NCBI RefSeq assembly: GCF_018613875.1
Contig: NZ_JAGGPJ010000014.1
Location: 1 to 64,000, forward strand
Source: Arthrobacter sp. ISL-28
GTDB taxonomy: Bacteria > Actinomycetota > Actinomycetes > Actinomycetales > Micrococcaceae
Reading direction: 5' to 3'
Length of the DNA stretch: 64,000 nucleotides
Made by a program: the position numbers and the translations under genes. Numbering within the stretch: position 1 is the stretch's first letter; each line of letters starts with the position of its first letter. A model generated the notes under the pieces. The model worked only from the letters and a program-made list of their open reading frames with translations, did no database searches and was not told the DNA's origin. This document shows positions 35,905-44,110 of this stretch, piece by piece.

Positions 35905-37565
35905 GCCTCGCAAGCCTGGCCCCGCTCGCCGTCGTTCTTCCCATCCTGGGTGCAGCCCTGACATTCATGCTGATCCGGCATTCGCGCGCGCAGCGGGCGG
36001 TCAGCATCGCGCTGCTCTCCCTCACCCTGCTGCTCGAGTGCCTGCTGCTGGCTTCCGTCTGGGACGGCGGCACGGAGGCCGTGAACATCGGCGGCTGGTT
36101 GCCGCCCTGGGGGATCGTGCTGGTGGTGGACCAGTTCTCGTGCCTGATGCTGGTGGTGTCCTCCGCGGTGAGCCTCGCCGTCCTCGTCTATGCCACCGGG
36201 CAGGGCATGGCCGACGGCGACCAGGACGCGCCCTTGTCGGTCTTCCACCCCACGTACCTGATCCTCGTGGCAGGTGTGTCCAACGCGTTCCTGTCCGGCG
36301 ACCTGTTCAACCTTTACGTCGGCTTCGAGATCCTGCTGACTGCCAGCTACGTGCTGATGACCCTTGGCGGGACAGGTCCGCGTATCCGTGCCGGCGTCAC
36401 CTACGTGGTGGTCTCGGTGGTCTCCTCTGTGCTGTTCCTGATCGCCATCGCCATGGTCTACGGCGCCACCGGAACCATCAACATGGCGGACCTGGCCATC
36501 AAGCTTGCCGAGCTGGACCAGGGCACCAGGACCCTCCTGCACGTCATGCTTCTCGTGGCCTTCGGCATCAAGGCCGCTGTGTTCCCACTGTCATTCTGGC
36601 TGCCTGACTCCTATCCCACCGCCCCGGCCCCCGTGACCGCGGTCTTCGCCGGCCTGCTGACCAAGGTCGGCGTCTATGCGATGGTGCGGACCGAAACCCT
36701 CCTCTTCCCGGGGGACAGCCTGAATACGCCCCTGATGGTGGCCGCCCTGCTGACGATGGTCGTGGGGATCCTCGGCGCGCTGGCCCAGAGTGACATCAAG
36801 CGTCTCCTGTCCTTCACCCTGGTCAGCCACATCGGCTACATGGTGTTCGGACTGGCCATGTCCTCCGCGGCTGGGCTCGCCGCTGCCGTGTTCTACGTGG
36901 CCCACCACATCACTATCCAGACCAGCCTCTTCCTGGTCACGGGCCTGATCGAGCGGCGCGGCGGAAGTTCGTCCGTGGACCGGCTGGCGGGGCTGGCCAA
37001 GCTGTCCCCCCTCCTTGCCCTGCTGTTTTTCGTCCCCGCGATGAACCTGGCAGGCATCCCGCCCTTCTCCGGCTTCCTCGGCAAGCTCGGCCTGATGCAG
37101 GCCGGCGTCCAGCTCGGCACGCCCCTGGCATACACGCTGGTCATTGGCGGCATGTTGACGAGCCTCCTGACCTTGCTGGCGGTAGCCCGGGTATGGAACC
37201 GTGCGTTCTGGCGGAAGCCCGAGGACGCCGAGCACCCCGACCCCGTCCTGCTCGCCCACGCCAAGGATTCGGCCACCGGGCACCGGGCAGGCAAGCGCAA
37301 CGTCATCCTCCTGCCCCGGACAATGGTGGGCTCCACCCTGGGCCTCGTGGTGCTGGGCGTGGCGCTCACGGTTTTCGCCGGCCCGCTCTTTCAGGTGGCG
37401 GGGCAGTCCGCTGAAGCGATGCTGGAAAGGTCCGCGTACATCCAGGCTGTGCTGGGAGAGCATGCGCCGGTACCGAGCCTTGCCGTCAAGGACAGCGCCC
37501 TGAACGGCAGCGCCCTGAACGGCGGCGCCTTGAACGGCAGCGCCCTGAACGGCGGCCAAAAATGA
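35901..37565 (+). CDS. mrpD: Na+/H+ antiporter subunit D
   Basis: NuoN/NuoM-like proton-channel subunit of the Mrp complex, 554 residues and fourteen or so helices, with FGIKAAVFPLSFWLPDSYPT, SDIKRLLSFTLVSHIGYMVF and HHITIQTSLFLVTGLIERRG. The GTG start overlaps the mrpC stop (GTGA). The C-terminus ends in a low-complexity tail of four SALNG-type repeats just before the stop, which is not part of the conserved fold. Confidence 0.92.
   Translation: MSLASLAPLAVVLPILGAALTFMLIRHSRAQRAVSIALLSLTLLLECLLLASVWDGGTEAVNIGGWLPPWGIVLVVDQFSCLMLVVSSAVSLAVLVYATGQGMADGDQDAPLSVFHPTYLILVAGVSNAFLSGDLFNLYVGFEILLTASYVLMTLGGTGPRIRAGVTYVVVSVVSSVLFLIAIAMVYGATGTINMADLAIKLAELDQGTRTLLHVMLLVAFGIKAAVFPLSFWLPDSYPTAPAPVTAVFAGLLTKVGVYAMVRTETLLFPGDSLNTPLMVAALLTMVVGILGALAQSDIKRLLSFTLVSHIGYMVFGLAMSSAAGLAAAVFYVAHHITIQTSLFLVTGLIERRGGSSSVDRLAGLAKLSPLLALLFFVPAMNLAGIPPFSGFLGKLGLMQAGVQLGTPLAYTLVIGGMLTSLLTLLAVARVWNRAFWRKPEDAEHPDPVLLAHAKDSATGHRAGKRNVILLPRTMVGSTLGLVVLGVALTVFAGPLFQVAGQSAEAMLERSAYIQAVLGEHAPVPSLAVKDSALNGSALNGGALNGSALNGGQK
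37494..37553 (+). repeat. 15-bp tandem repeat at the end of mrpD
   Basis: Four in-frame 15-bp units (agcgccctgaacggc three times, ggcgccttgaacggc once) at 37494-37508, 37509-37523, 37524-37538 and 37539-37553 encode SALNG, SALNG, GALNG, SALNG at the C-terminus of MrpD. Repeat number could vary by slippage without breaking the frame. Confidence 0.92.
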
Positions 37566-38107
37566 GCCGGAAGCGCATCTCCCTGCGGCAGGAACTGCCA
37601 CTGCTCGTGTGGCTCGTGATCGTCTGGGGTGCCCTCTGGCAGGATTTCAGTCCGGGCAATCTGCTGTTTGGCGCCTTGCTTGCGGCCGTGGTGGCCCGCC
37701 TGTTCTACCTGCCGCCCGTGGAGCTCAGCGGCCGCTTCAACATTCTCCGGGCCTTCCCGTTCGCCCTGCAGTTCCTGGGCCGGGTGGTGGCAGCCAGCTG
37801 CCAGGTCTTCTACCTGGCCGTGGCGCAGGGCCCCAAAGTGACCAACGCCGTCGTCGCCGTGCCGCTGCGGAGCCACTCGGATCTCATGGTGACCGCCACC
37901 GGGCACGTGATCTCCCTGATTCCGGGATCGCTTGTGGTGGAGGTGGACAGGTCCACCTCCACGCTCTACATCCATGGCCTGAACGTCCGGAACGCCGACG
38001 ACGTGCTGAAGCTCCGCAAGGACGTCCGGGACACCGAGGCTGGGCTGATCCGGGTCATGGGAACCAAAGAGGAACTTGCCGCCCTGAACCAGGAGGTGGG
38101 CACATGA
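37562..38107 (+). CDS. mrpE: Na+/H+ antiporter subunit E
   Basis: 181-residue Mrp subunit with two or three N-terminal membrane helices and a cytoplasmic C-terminal domain (VVAVPLRSHSDLMVTATGHV, SLIPGSLVVEVD, TLYIHGLNV), as in the family. It overlaps mrpD by four bases (ATGA) and mrpF by four bases. Confidence 0.92.
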   Translation: MSRKRISLRQELPLLVWLVIVWGALWQDFSPGNLLFGALLAAVVARLFYLPPVELSGRFNILRAFPFALQFLGRVVAASCQVFYLAVAQGPKVTNAVVAVPLRSHSDLMVTATGHVISLIPGSLVVEVDRSTSTLYIHGLNVRNADDVLKLRKDVRDTEAGLIRVMGTKEELAALNQEVGT

Positions 38108-38382
38108 TGGAGCTCGTCCTGACCTTCACCGCCGTGGTGCTGTCCCTCGCCGCCGCGGGTGCGATCGTGCGCATCGCCCGGGGCCCGTCACTGCTGGACC
38201 GTGTGTTGGCAGCCGACGTGTTGCTCGCCATCCTCGGCGCGGCGCTGTGCATTGACATGGCGGTGAACAGGCACCTGAACAACTTGATGCTGCTGGTTGC
38301 CGTGTCCGTCATCGGATTCATTGGGTCGGTGACGGTGGCGCGCTTCGTGGCGGACCGGCGGGAGCAGCTCAATGAGTCCTGA
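38104..38382 (+). CDS. mrpF: Na+/H+ antiporter subunit F
   Basis: 92-residue small membrane subunit with three helices; conserved RIARGPSLLDRVLAADVL between helix 1 and helix 2. Starts at ATG 38104 or the adjacent ATG 38107, overlapping the mrpE stop. Overlaps mrpG by eleven bases. Confidence 0.92.
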   Translation: MMELVLTFTAVVLSLAAAGAIVRIARGPSLLDRVLAADVLLAILGAALCIDMAVNRHLNNLMLLVAVSVIGFIGSVTVARFVADRREQLNES

Positions 38383-38758
38383 TCCCAGCGCCGTGGATGC
38401 CGTCATCGATGCGGTGTCCGCCGTCTTCATGATCGTGGGAGCCGTGATGTCCCTGGCGGCTGCCATTGGCCTGCTGCGGTTCCCGGACCTGATGAGTCGC
38501 ATGCACGCAGCCACCAAACCGCAGGTGCTCGGGCTGTTCCTGCTGCTCGTCGCAGTGGGGCTTCAGCTGCGCACGTGGTGGGTGTGGCCGGTGCTGCTCG
38601 TGGCCTGGATCTTCCAGCTGCTCACGGTGCCGGTGTCCGCACACATGGTGGGCCGCGCCGGCTACCGCACCAAGCACCTCCACAAGGAGCTGCTCAGCAC
38701 TGACGAACTGGAAGCAGTGGTGCTGAAGGCCGCCGAGGCGGCCAAGGAACGGGATTGA
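38372..38758 (+). CDS. mrpG: Na+/H+ antiporter subunit G
   Basis: 128-residue last subunit of the Mrp complex. Conserved IGLLRFPDLMSRMHAATKPQ between the first two helices is the family signature. It begins inside the 3' end of mrpF, so the whole mrpABCDEFG set is translationally coupled as one operon. No terminator is clear in the 146 bases after it. Confidence 0.92.
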   Translation: MSPDPSAVDAVIDAVSAVFMIVGAVMSLAAAIGLLRFPDLMSRMHAATKPQVLGLFLLLVAVGLQLRTWWVWPVLLVAWIFQLLTVPVSAHMVGRAGYRTKHLHKELLSTDELEAVVLKAAEAAKERD

Positions 38759-38904
38759 GCTGATTGGGGAGTTCACCGACGACGCCCGTACTCCCGCGCC
38801 ACAGAAGATTCTTTGCTCTGACTGTAACTCCTTGCCAGGTCCCGGAAACCTAGCTATCGAGCGGGCCATTCAGCCCGCCGTCACAGATATTGGGGGTACA
38901 GAAA

Positions 38905-39669
38905 ATGAAATCCAATCGCGCCGGATTCTTCACGGCCGTCACAATGGCAGGTTTTACCGCCAGCCTGGTACTTGTCGGATGTGGGTCACAGCCAGGAACT
39001 GATCCTGCCGCCACTTCGAACGTGGCCGTGGATGACACGACCGAACTCACGCCGGCGCTAGCCTTCGCACCAGCTTCCGCTGCAGCACCAGTGGCCCCCG
39101 CCACCAGTGCGGCACCAGCGGCAGTGGTGCATGCCTCATCGGCGAAGACTGCGGCTCCCGCGCTGAAGACCTTCACATTCCCGGACGGACACATCTCCTT
39201 CGCTTATCCGGCAACGTGGACGGTGCGAACCGTGCTTCCACCTGCCGGCGTCCCCGGCATTGAGGCGGTCGTCGCTGACGATGCCGGCAACGATCTGCTC
39301 TCCCTGGGCAATGGTTTCACTGCCGGTTGTGCTGGTGGTCCCGTGTCGCGTCGAGTGTTCGATCAAGTGGCGGTTCCGGGAATGACTGCACCGGACGGCA
39401 GGGAGCCCGCTTTCGGGTTCGTCGTGGAATCCTATGGGAATGGCGAAAGCGATGCCTACTTCATGGGGCTGAGCGATCCGCGATCCTTGGAGCAAGGCAA
39501 GAGCGTCGCATCATGGTGCAATCTCGTGCCAACGGGCAATGGCGGCCTCAGCACCCGTGTTCTTTTCAACGACCCCGCGTTCCCGAACAGGGGAGCAGCT
39601 AAAGCATGGATGGCAACCGACCAATACGCCCAACTCAAAGCGCTGCTCGTGAGCCTGACCTACGTCTGA
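38905..39669 (+). CDS. Secreted lipoprotein of unknown function
   Basis: 254 residues. The signal peptide ends in a lipobox (SLVLVGCGS), with Cys26 the lipidated residue, followed by a Pro/Ala/Ser-rich spacer of about 60 residues. The globular part (about 85-254) opens TFTFPDGHISFAYPATWTVR, a start typical of PsbP/DUF-type surface domains in Gram-positive lipoproteins. Two further cysteines (TAGCAGGP and SWCNLVP) could form a disulfide. The ATG at 38905 has ggggg eight bases upstream. The region from here to about 41.5 kb looks less GC-rich than the core. Function not recognised. Confidence 0.78.
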   Translation: MKSNRAGFFTAVTMAGFTASLVLVGCGSQPGTDPAATSNVAVDDTTELTPALAFAPASAAAPVAPATSAAPAAVVHASSAKTAAPALKTFTFPDGHISFAYPATWTVRTVLPPAGVPGIEAVVADDAGNDLLSLGNGFTAGCAGGPVSRRVFDQVAVPGMTAPDGREPAFGFVVESYGNGESDAYFMGLSDPRSLEQGKSVASWCNLVPTGNGGLSTRVLFNDPAFPNRGAAKAWMATDQYAQLKALLVSLTYV

Positions 39670-39810
39670 CCCTCGCACCAGGATGAGACGCAATTAGCCC
39701 GGCCGACGGCGGCGGGACGGTCCGTGAGGCGCATTGACCGCCCGCGCCGTCGCTGCGTCGCACAATTGCTGCCGTCGTCGGCCGGCTACAAACCGCGTTC
39801 GCTTTGGCAT

Positions 39811-39960
39811 TCAGCGCTTCGGGTTTTCGCAGCGCTGAGCCTGGCGGCGTTCCAGACTCCTGCGGACCTTGCCCTTGCGTGAGGGCTTTCCGTGATGGAA
39901 CAGGTGCTCCACGAAGGACAGCACGATCTCGATTAACAGGAGGACGAAGTCAACGATCAC
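39811..39960 (-). CDS. Small hydrophobic protein, third gene of an unknown operon
   Basis: A possible 49-residue protein with one hydrophobic helix (IVDFVLLLIEIVLSFVEHLF) followed by a strongly basic tail (RKGKVRRSLERRQAQR). The GTG at 39960 overlaps the stop of the preceding gene by eleven bases; the frame stays open to an ATG at 40005. The helix-plus-basic-tail layout and the coupling suggest a real small membrane protein, but short length makes it uncertain. Function unknown. Confidence 0.4.
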   Translation of the reverse strand: MIVDFVLLLIEIVLSFVEHLFHHGKPSRKGKVRRSLERRQAQRCENPKR

Positions 39961-40489
39961 GCGAATCCCGTCTACCGCCAGTTGCGGCGGCAAGCAACCG
40001 ATCAAAGCTGGCGGTGGCGTTTTCAGGAGGGATTACGGTAAAGGCCGCAAGCCATTTCTCGGGGGCATTTTTCTCCAGCGTTACGGCCCGTTCCACATGC
40101 AGATGCAGCCCGGGCACGCCGTTGACGAGGAGCGATAGCTGTTCACCGCTCTTGACCAGCTGCCGAAAACGCCTGACCGAGAGTTGGCCCTTACGGGTGC
40201 CTGTCACTTCGACGATTGTGTCATTTACCGTCCTGGTTAGCCCCTGCATGAAAGTCCTCTGGCTTGAGACCACGGGAACCGTGAGAATTGCCGGGAGGAT
40301 GACCGTGAACAACGCAATGGCACCGAAATTTCTGAGGAAGGGCATGAAAATCATCGAAATCAGGCACAGGATCAGACCCAACATGCTGAACAGGACAAAC
40401 TTGATTAAGGGGTCTTCGCCTGGCTTCTTCGACCAGCGAACCAGGGTGACGGTGTTCCTGTGTGGCTGACCCTGCACAACATTTTCCAT
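39950..40489 (-). CDS. Membrane protein of unknown function with C-terminal soluble domain
   Basis: 179 residues. Two closely spaced hydrophobic helices (FVLFSMLGLILCLISMIFMP and IALFTVILPAILTVPVV) follow a basic N-terminus; the C-terminal 110 residues are soluble and mixed alpha/beta (NDTIVEVTGTRKGQLSVRRF, LLVNGVPGLHLHVERAVTLE). I do not recognise the family. It starts two bases after the stop of the coiled-coil gene upstream, so they are an operon. Confidence 0.68.
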   Translation of the reverse strand: MENVVQGQPHRNTVTLVRWSKKPGEDPLIKFVLFSMLGLILCLISMIFMPFLRNFGAIALFTVILPAILTVPVVSSQRTFMQGLTRTVNDTIVEVTGTRKGQLSVRRFRQLVKSGEQLSLLVNGVPGLHLHVERAVTLEKNAPEKWLAAFTVIPPENATASFDRLLAAATGGRRDSRDR

Positions 40490-40491
40490 GG

Positions 40492-41055
40492 CTAGTGCCC
40501 CTTCACTTCCAGCAGCGCTTCAGCCAAGAAGACTGCCTCGCGTGCTTCCTTGAGATCGTTACGCAGACCCAGATCGGGAATGAGTGCGGCGGAACCGGCG
40601 GAACCGGCAAGTTCAGAAAAGGCCCGGCTCAGGTTTGCGCGGTCTTGCGACAGCATTCGGGACGAATTCAGTTTGACTCTGCTGACCTCAAGCTCCAGGA
40701 GCGACTTGTCGATTGCCTCGCGCCGTCGCTGCATGACCGATATCGTTTCCGCCACGCGCAGCGTCCGGTCACGGAACAGTGATTCCATCTTCACCGCCAT
40801 ATCGTGGAGCTCGCTGAGAGCCTTGTACGTCTGTGGCGTCCCCGAGTGCCCGGCTAGCTGCTCGCCGACGTGGACACGCCGTCGTTCCCATTTCCGCACG
40901 GCCGATTGATATGGCCCCAAGAGCAACGAGACGGCGGCTAACGCGTTATCCAGCGCCCCGGCCCGTATGCTCAGGCTCGCCGTGGCGGCATCCAATCTCC
41001 CGAGAAACGCCGTATAGCTGTCGTGGAGCGGAATGTTCTTGTTCTTAGTACCCAT
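40492..41055 (-). CDS. Helical, coiled-coil protein of unknown function
   Basis: 187 residues, almost all alpha-helical, with heptad-like patterns (LSELHDMAVKMESLFRDRTL, EAIDKSLLELEVSRVKLNSS). No signal peptide, no membrane segment and no recognised domain. First gene of a leftward operon with a two-helix membrane protein and possibly a small membrane protein. Base composition and lack of recognisable relatives suggest an accessory, possibly acquired, cluster. Confidence 0.68.
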   Translation of the reverse strand: MGTKNKNIPLHDSYTAFLGRLDAATASLSIRAGALDNALAAVSLLLGPYQSAVRKWERRRVHVGEQLAGHSGTPQTYKALSELHDMAVKMESLFRDRTLRVAETISVMQRRREAIDKSLLELEVSRVKLNSSRMLSQDRANLSRAFSELAGSAGSAALIPDLGLRNDLKEAREAVFLAEALLEVKGH

Positions 41056-41497
41056 GTGTCACTCGCAGCCTGTCCCGCCGCCGACATGAGTGCCGGTTGC
41101 CGGAAGTCGGGCATCGATCGTCCGACTCCAGGCACGGATGGCGCATCCACGTTCGCTTGCCAGGGCGGGAGGGAGGAAGGAGGAGGTGGCCTGTTGTCTT
41201 CATGCTCGGCCTCCATGTCAGATGCCGTTCAGAATCGCGGGACTCCAACCGAAATGCGACCCGAACGCTCATGGCAAGAGAATAGAGGCTCCGAGCGAGT
41301 TGTCATAGGTACATTCCAAAAGTAAGAACGATGCCGGAAAAAGCCGTTGGACCATCCGCGCTGGCATGATTCCTGCTCCGCGAGATGCGTCAACCGCCCC
41401 GCCACAAGAAGAAGGCAAGCCGCGCACTAAGGGCGTTACGTCGAGCCTGGTCGGTGCCCGTGGGGCAGGGTGCGGTGCCCGCGGCATCCGGCGCTGA
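41056..41497. other. Gap without a recognisable gene
   Basis: About 440 bases between the start of the unknown operon and the end of the Crp/Fnr gene. Several short frames cross it but none has a family signature, a good ribosome binding site or a plausible length. It must hold the promoter of the leftward operon at its left end. I see no RNA gene or repeat. Confidence 0.5.
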
Positions 41498-42283
41498 TCA
41501 TGCAGTGTTCCGGGCCTTCGACCTCAAGGCGGAGATGCTCTCTACGGTGATCCGGCCCCGGGCTTGCCGGATGATGCCTTGAGCCGCAAAGTCGGCCAGG
41601 GTCTTGCTGGTGGCCTCTCGGGTGGCTCCCAGCAGCCCCGCGATTTGTTCGTGCGTGAGTCGGATTGGCCGGTTCTGTCCGAATCTGCCGGTGGGTGCGG
41701 TACCGGCGAGGCTCAGCAGGGTGGAAGCAACGCGAGCTGTCAGGGGACGTAGGGCCAGATCGGTGAGGCGTTCTTCAAGCCTGGCGACCTGTTCGCCGAG
41801 GAGCCGGGAAATTCGGATGGCAATCCGGGGGTCGGAGAGCAGGAATCGTTCGACATCCTCGGCGCTGAGGAGGCAGATCGCCGAGTCCTCGATGGCCTCT
41901 GCGTAGTTGTCATACATGCGCTGGCCCACTAGCAGCATCTCGCCGAAGACGGCCCCCGGTTCAAGGATGGCCATGGTCAGCGCCTTGCCGTCCTCGGCGA
42001 CCCTGAAGACACGCACCCTGCCGGTCTTGAGGATGAACAGAGCCGTGACAGGCTGCGACTGACTGAAGACCAGTTCTCCGCGGCGAAACATCCGGGCCGG
42101 GGCCATTCGGTCCATGGCCCGCATCTCTTCAGGGTCCAGGTCGGCAAACAGGTCCACCTCGTCCAGGCAGGTGAACGGGTCCTCCGGCGCAGCCGCGAAA
42201 GGGTCGGGCTCCCGCTGCCTCGGCGCCCAGGGCTGGAGGCCGCTCGCGGCGGCCTCCAGGTCTCGGCCGACGTCATCACTCAT
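41498..42283 (-). CDS. Crp/Fnr-family transcriptional regulator
   Basis: 261 residues: an N-terminal region of about 40 residues, a cyclic-nucleotide-binding-type domain (about 45-165; RRGELVFSQSQPVTALFILK, ILEPGAVFGEMLLVG) and a C-terminal winged helix (about 190-255; LTHEQIAGLLGATREATSKT, a classic Crp recognition helix). There is no N-terminal iron-sulfur cysteine set, so it is not an Fnr-type oxygen sensor. Its ATG overlaps the stop of a small membrane protein gene by four bases. The frame is open far upstream, but that part overlaps the membrane gene and is not coding. Confidence 0.88.
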   Translation of the reverse strand: MSDDVGRDLEAAASGLQPWAPRQREPDPFAAAPEDPFTCLDEVDLFADLDPEEMRAMDRMAPARMFRRGELVFSQSQPVTALFILKTGRVRVFRVAEDGKALTMAILEPGAVFGEMLLVGQRMYDNYAEAIEDSAICLLSAEDVERFLLSDPRIAIRISRLLGEQVARLEERLTDLALRPLTARVASTLLSLAGTAPTGRFGQNRPIRLTHEQIAGLLGATREATSKTLADFAAQGIIRQARGRITVESISALRSKARNTA

Positions 42284-42735
42284 GCCCGGCCTTTCAGGAC
42301 GCGCACGGCGACGACGGCGAGGATGGCCCCGTAGGCAAGATGGCCCAGCAAGGACAATCCGGCCATCACGTCGACCGTCAACATCGGCATGCCCAGGATT
42401 GCGGGCATGATGACAAGCGGTCCCAGGATCCACCAGAACGCACCATATGCAAGGCCCACCAGCGCGCCTTTGCCATAGGAGCTTAGGAGCCCGGCGAAAT
42501 GTACCGTCAGGCCGAGACCGATCAGGACCGAGATGACCATGTGGACGCCGAAGCCGGCTCCGGCGGAATTCAAGCCGACCAAGGATGCAACCATGGGAAG
42601 CATGCCCATCATGGCCATGAGCAGCCCAAACACCAGGCCTCCGGCGATCCCGCCGGTGACTCCGGCTGCGGCGCGCCGGCCCAGATGCAGAGCGGAAATA
42701 TGCGGGTGGCGCGCCACCGGAGATGTGGCGGACAT
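42280..42735 (-). CDS. Small membrane protein coupled to Crp/Fnr gene
   Basis: About 151 residues with four hydrophobic helices arranged as two similar halves, each with a Gly-rich start (GGIAGGLVFGLLMAMMGMLP and GKGALVGLAYGAFWWILGPL). No known domain. The second ATG (42735) is preferred because aaggag lies eight bases before it. It overlaps the Crp/Fnr gene by ATGA, so the two are made together; the membrane protein may be connected to the signal that the regulator senses, but that is inference. Confidence 0.75.
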   Translation of the reverse strand: MSATSPVARHPHISALHLGRRAAAGVTGGIAGGLVFGLLMAMMGMLPMVASLVGLNSAGAGFGVHMVISVLIGLGLTVHFAGLLSSYGKGALVGLAYGAFWWILGPLVIMPAILGMPMLTVDVMAGLSLLGHLAYGAILAVVAVRVLKGRA

Positions 42736-42912
42736 TTGCATGACTCCTTTCGTGGAACAGATGCTGCCTACCCTCGCAATCTAGGCCCTGACACCAAGCG
42801 ATTCTGTGAACAGGATCACACAATGTGGGAATAGCCGCGTCTGCCGGGATTGCCGATCGGGTGGTGACGAGTTTCAGGCGGATCGGCCTTTATCCAAGGA
42901 CATGCACTAATC

Positions 42913-42943
42913 CTGAATACAGAATTGTCTGAATACATTGTCA
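42913..42943. promoter_or_regulatory. Candidate operator of the CmtR-like gene
   Basis: In the AT-rich region just before the ArsR-type gene the nonamer ctgaataca occurs at 42913-42921 and 42929-42937, and attgtct/attgtca at 42924 and 42937. Repeats at 16- and 13-base steps directly upstream of an ArsR-family gene suggest its autoregulatory site. Confidence 0.45.
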
Positions 42944-42959
42944 GCTGTACTGTGACGGC

Positions 42960-43286
42960 ATGGAAACGCTCACTCAGGCTCCCGTGCTTGCCCGCTTCGG
43001 TTACGCGGTCTCGGACCCTACGCGGGCCAGGATCCTTCTGGCCCTCTCCACCGCCCCGTCCTATCCCTCGGATCTGGCCGACTTCCTGGGAGTTTCCCGG
43101 CAGAGCATGTCCAACCACCTGACGTGCCTGCGCGGCTGCGGCCTGGTCGTTGCTGTCCCGACCGGGAGGCGGAGCCGGTATGAACTCGCGGACGCGCGGC
43201 TCGGCCACGCGATCAAGGACCTGATCGGTGTTGTCCTGGCAGTCGATCCGTCCTGCTGCGCGCCGGACGGGGAGTGCCTCGCATGA
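42960..43286 (+). CDS. ArsR-family metal sensor, CmtR-like
   Basis: 108-residue winged-helix repressor. The recognition helix region reads SRQSMSNHLTCLRGCGLVV, placing Cys56 and Cys60 four apart as in the Cd(II)/Pb(II) sensor CmtR (Cys57 and Cys61 there). The C-terminal tail has three more cysteines (DPSCCAPDGECLA: Cys99, Cys100, Cys106), where CmtR uses one C-terminal Cys as third ligand. It overlaps the downstream CDF transporter by ATGA, so it likely represses that exporter until Cd, Pb or a similar soft metal binds. Confidence 0.85.
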   Translation: METLTQAPVLARFGYAVSDPTRARILLALSTAPSYPSDLADFLGVSRQSMSNHLTCLRGCGLVVAVPTGRRSRYELADARLGHAIKDLIGVVLAVDPSCCAPDGECLA

Positions 43287-44110
43287 TGGCGCTGCTGCAC
43301 GCACCAAGCCCAGGGCGCCGTGCCGTGCTGAACCGCCGGATCCGGCTGTTCGCGGCGGCGACCATCACCTACAACATCATCGAGGCCGTTGTGGCCCTCT
43401 GGGCCGGCGGGGTCGCTGACTCTTCCGCGCTGATTGGCTTCGGGCTGGACTCGGTCATAGAGGTGACCTCTGCCCTGGCACTGTCCTGGCAGTTCTCCGT
43501 AAAAGACCCGGAGCGGCGTGAGCACTTGACCCTGCGCATCATCGCCATCTCGTTCTTCGCCCTCGCGGCATTCGTGGCGGTGGACGCCGTCCGGGCCCTT
43601 GTTGGCGCGGAAGAGGCCCAGCATTCGACCCCGGGCATCGTAATCGCAGCCCTGAGCCTGGCGGTCATGCCCCTCCTGTCGTGGGCGCAGCGCCGGGCAG
43701 GGCGGGAACTCGGGTCCAGGACAGCGGTGGCCGATTCCAGGCAGACATTGCTGTGCACTTACCTTTCGGCCGTCCTGCTGGTCGGCTTGGTCCTGAACAG
43801 CATCCTGGGCTGGTGGTGGGCCGACTCCGGAGCGGCCCTGGTCATCGCCGGTATCGCCATCCGGGAAGGCTTAAACGCCTGGCGCGGCGAAGCCTGCTGC
43901 GCCATCCCGCACACCGGTGCCGGCCACCTTGGAGAAGACGATGGCTGCTGCGCCCCCGCCGGATCCGCCGAAGGACCGGCCCGGAACGGAACTACCTTGG
44001 TCATCATGGCGCATACGGATCAGGCCGGTTCCTGCTGTGCCGGGTGCGAATCAGATGCCAAGCCCGCCCCAGTCACCGCAACCCGGGGAACGGAGCCAGC
44101 CGATCAGTGA
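43283..44110 (+). CDS. Cation diffusion facilitator-like metal exporter with Cys-rich tail
   Basis: 275 residues, five or six membrane helices of the cation-efflux fold (ITYNIIEAVVALWAGGVADS, ALIGFGLDSVIEVTSALALS, WWWADSGAALVIAGIAIREG). The metal-site aspartates of the CDF pattern are visible in GFGLDS and in WWADSGA. Instead of the usual cytoplasmic domain it has a tail of about 75 residues with three cysteine pairs: EACCAIPH, DGCCAPAG and GSCCAGCESD. The coupled upstream CmtR-like sensor suggests export of Cd(II), Pb(II) or Zn(II). The ATG at 43283 overlaps the sensor stop. Confidence 0.85.
   Translation: MMALLHAPSPGRRAVLNRRIRLFAAATITYNIIEAVVALWAGGVADSSALIGFGLDSVIEVTSALALSWQFSVKDPERREHLTLRIIAISFFALAAFVAVDAVRALVGAEEAQHSTPGIVIAALSLAVMPLLSWAQRRAGRELGSRTAVADSRQTLLCTYLSAVLLVGLVLNSILGWWWADSGAALVIAGIAIREGLNAWRGEACCAIPHTGAGHLGEDDGCCAPAGSAEGPARNGTTLVIMAHTDQAGSCCAGCESDAKPAPVTATRGTEPADQ

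Noticed and set aside
42284..42823. Upstream extension of the Crp/Fnr frame to 42823
   Set aside because: The extra 180 codons overlap the four-helix membrane gene in another frame and resemble no domain; the real start is the ATG overlapping that gene's stop.
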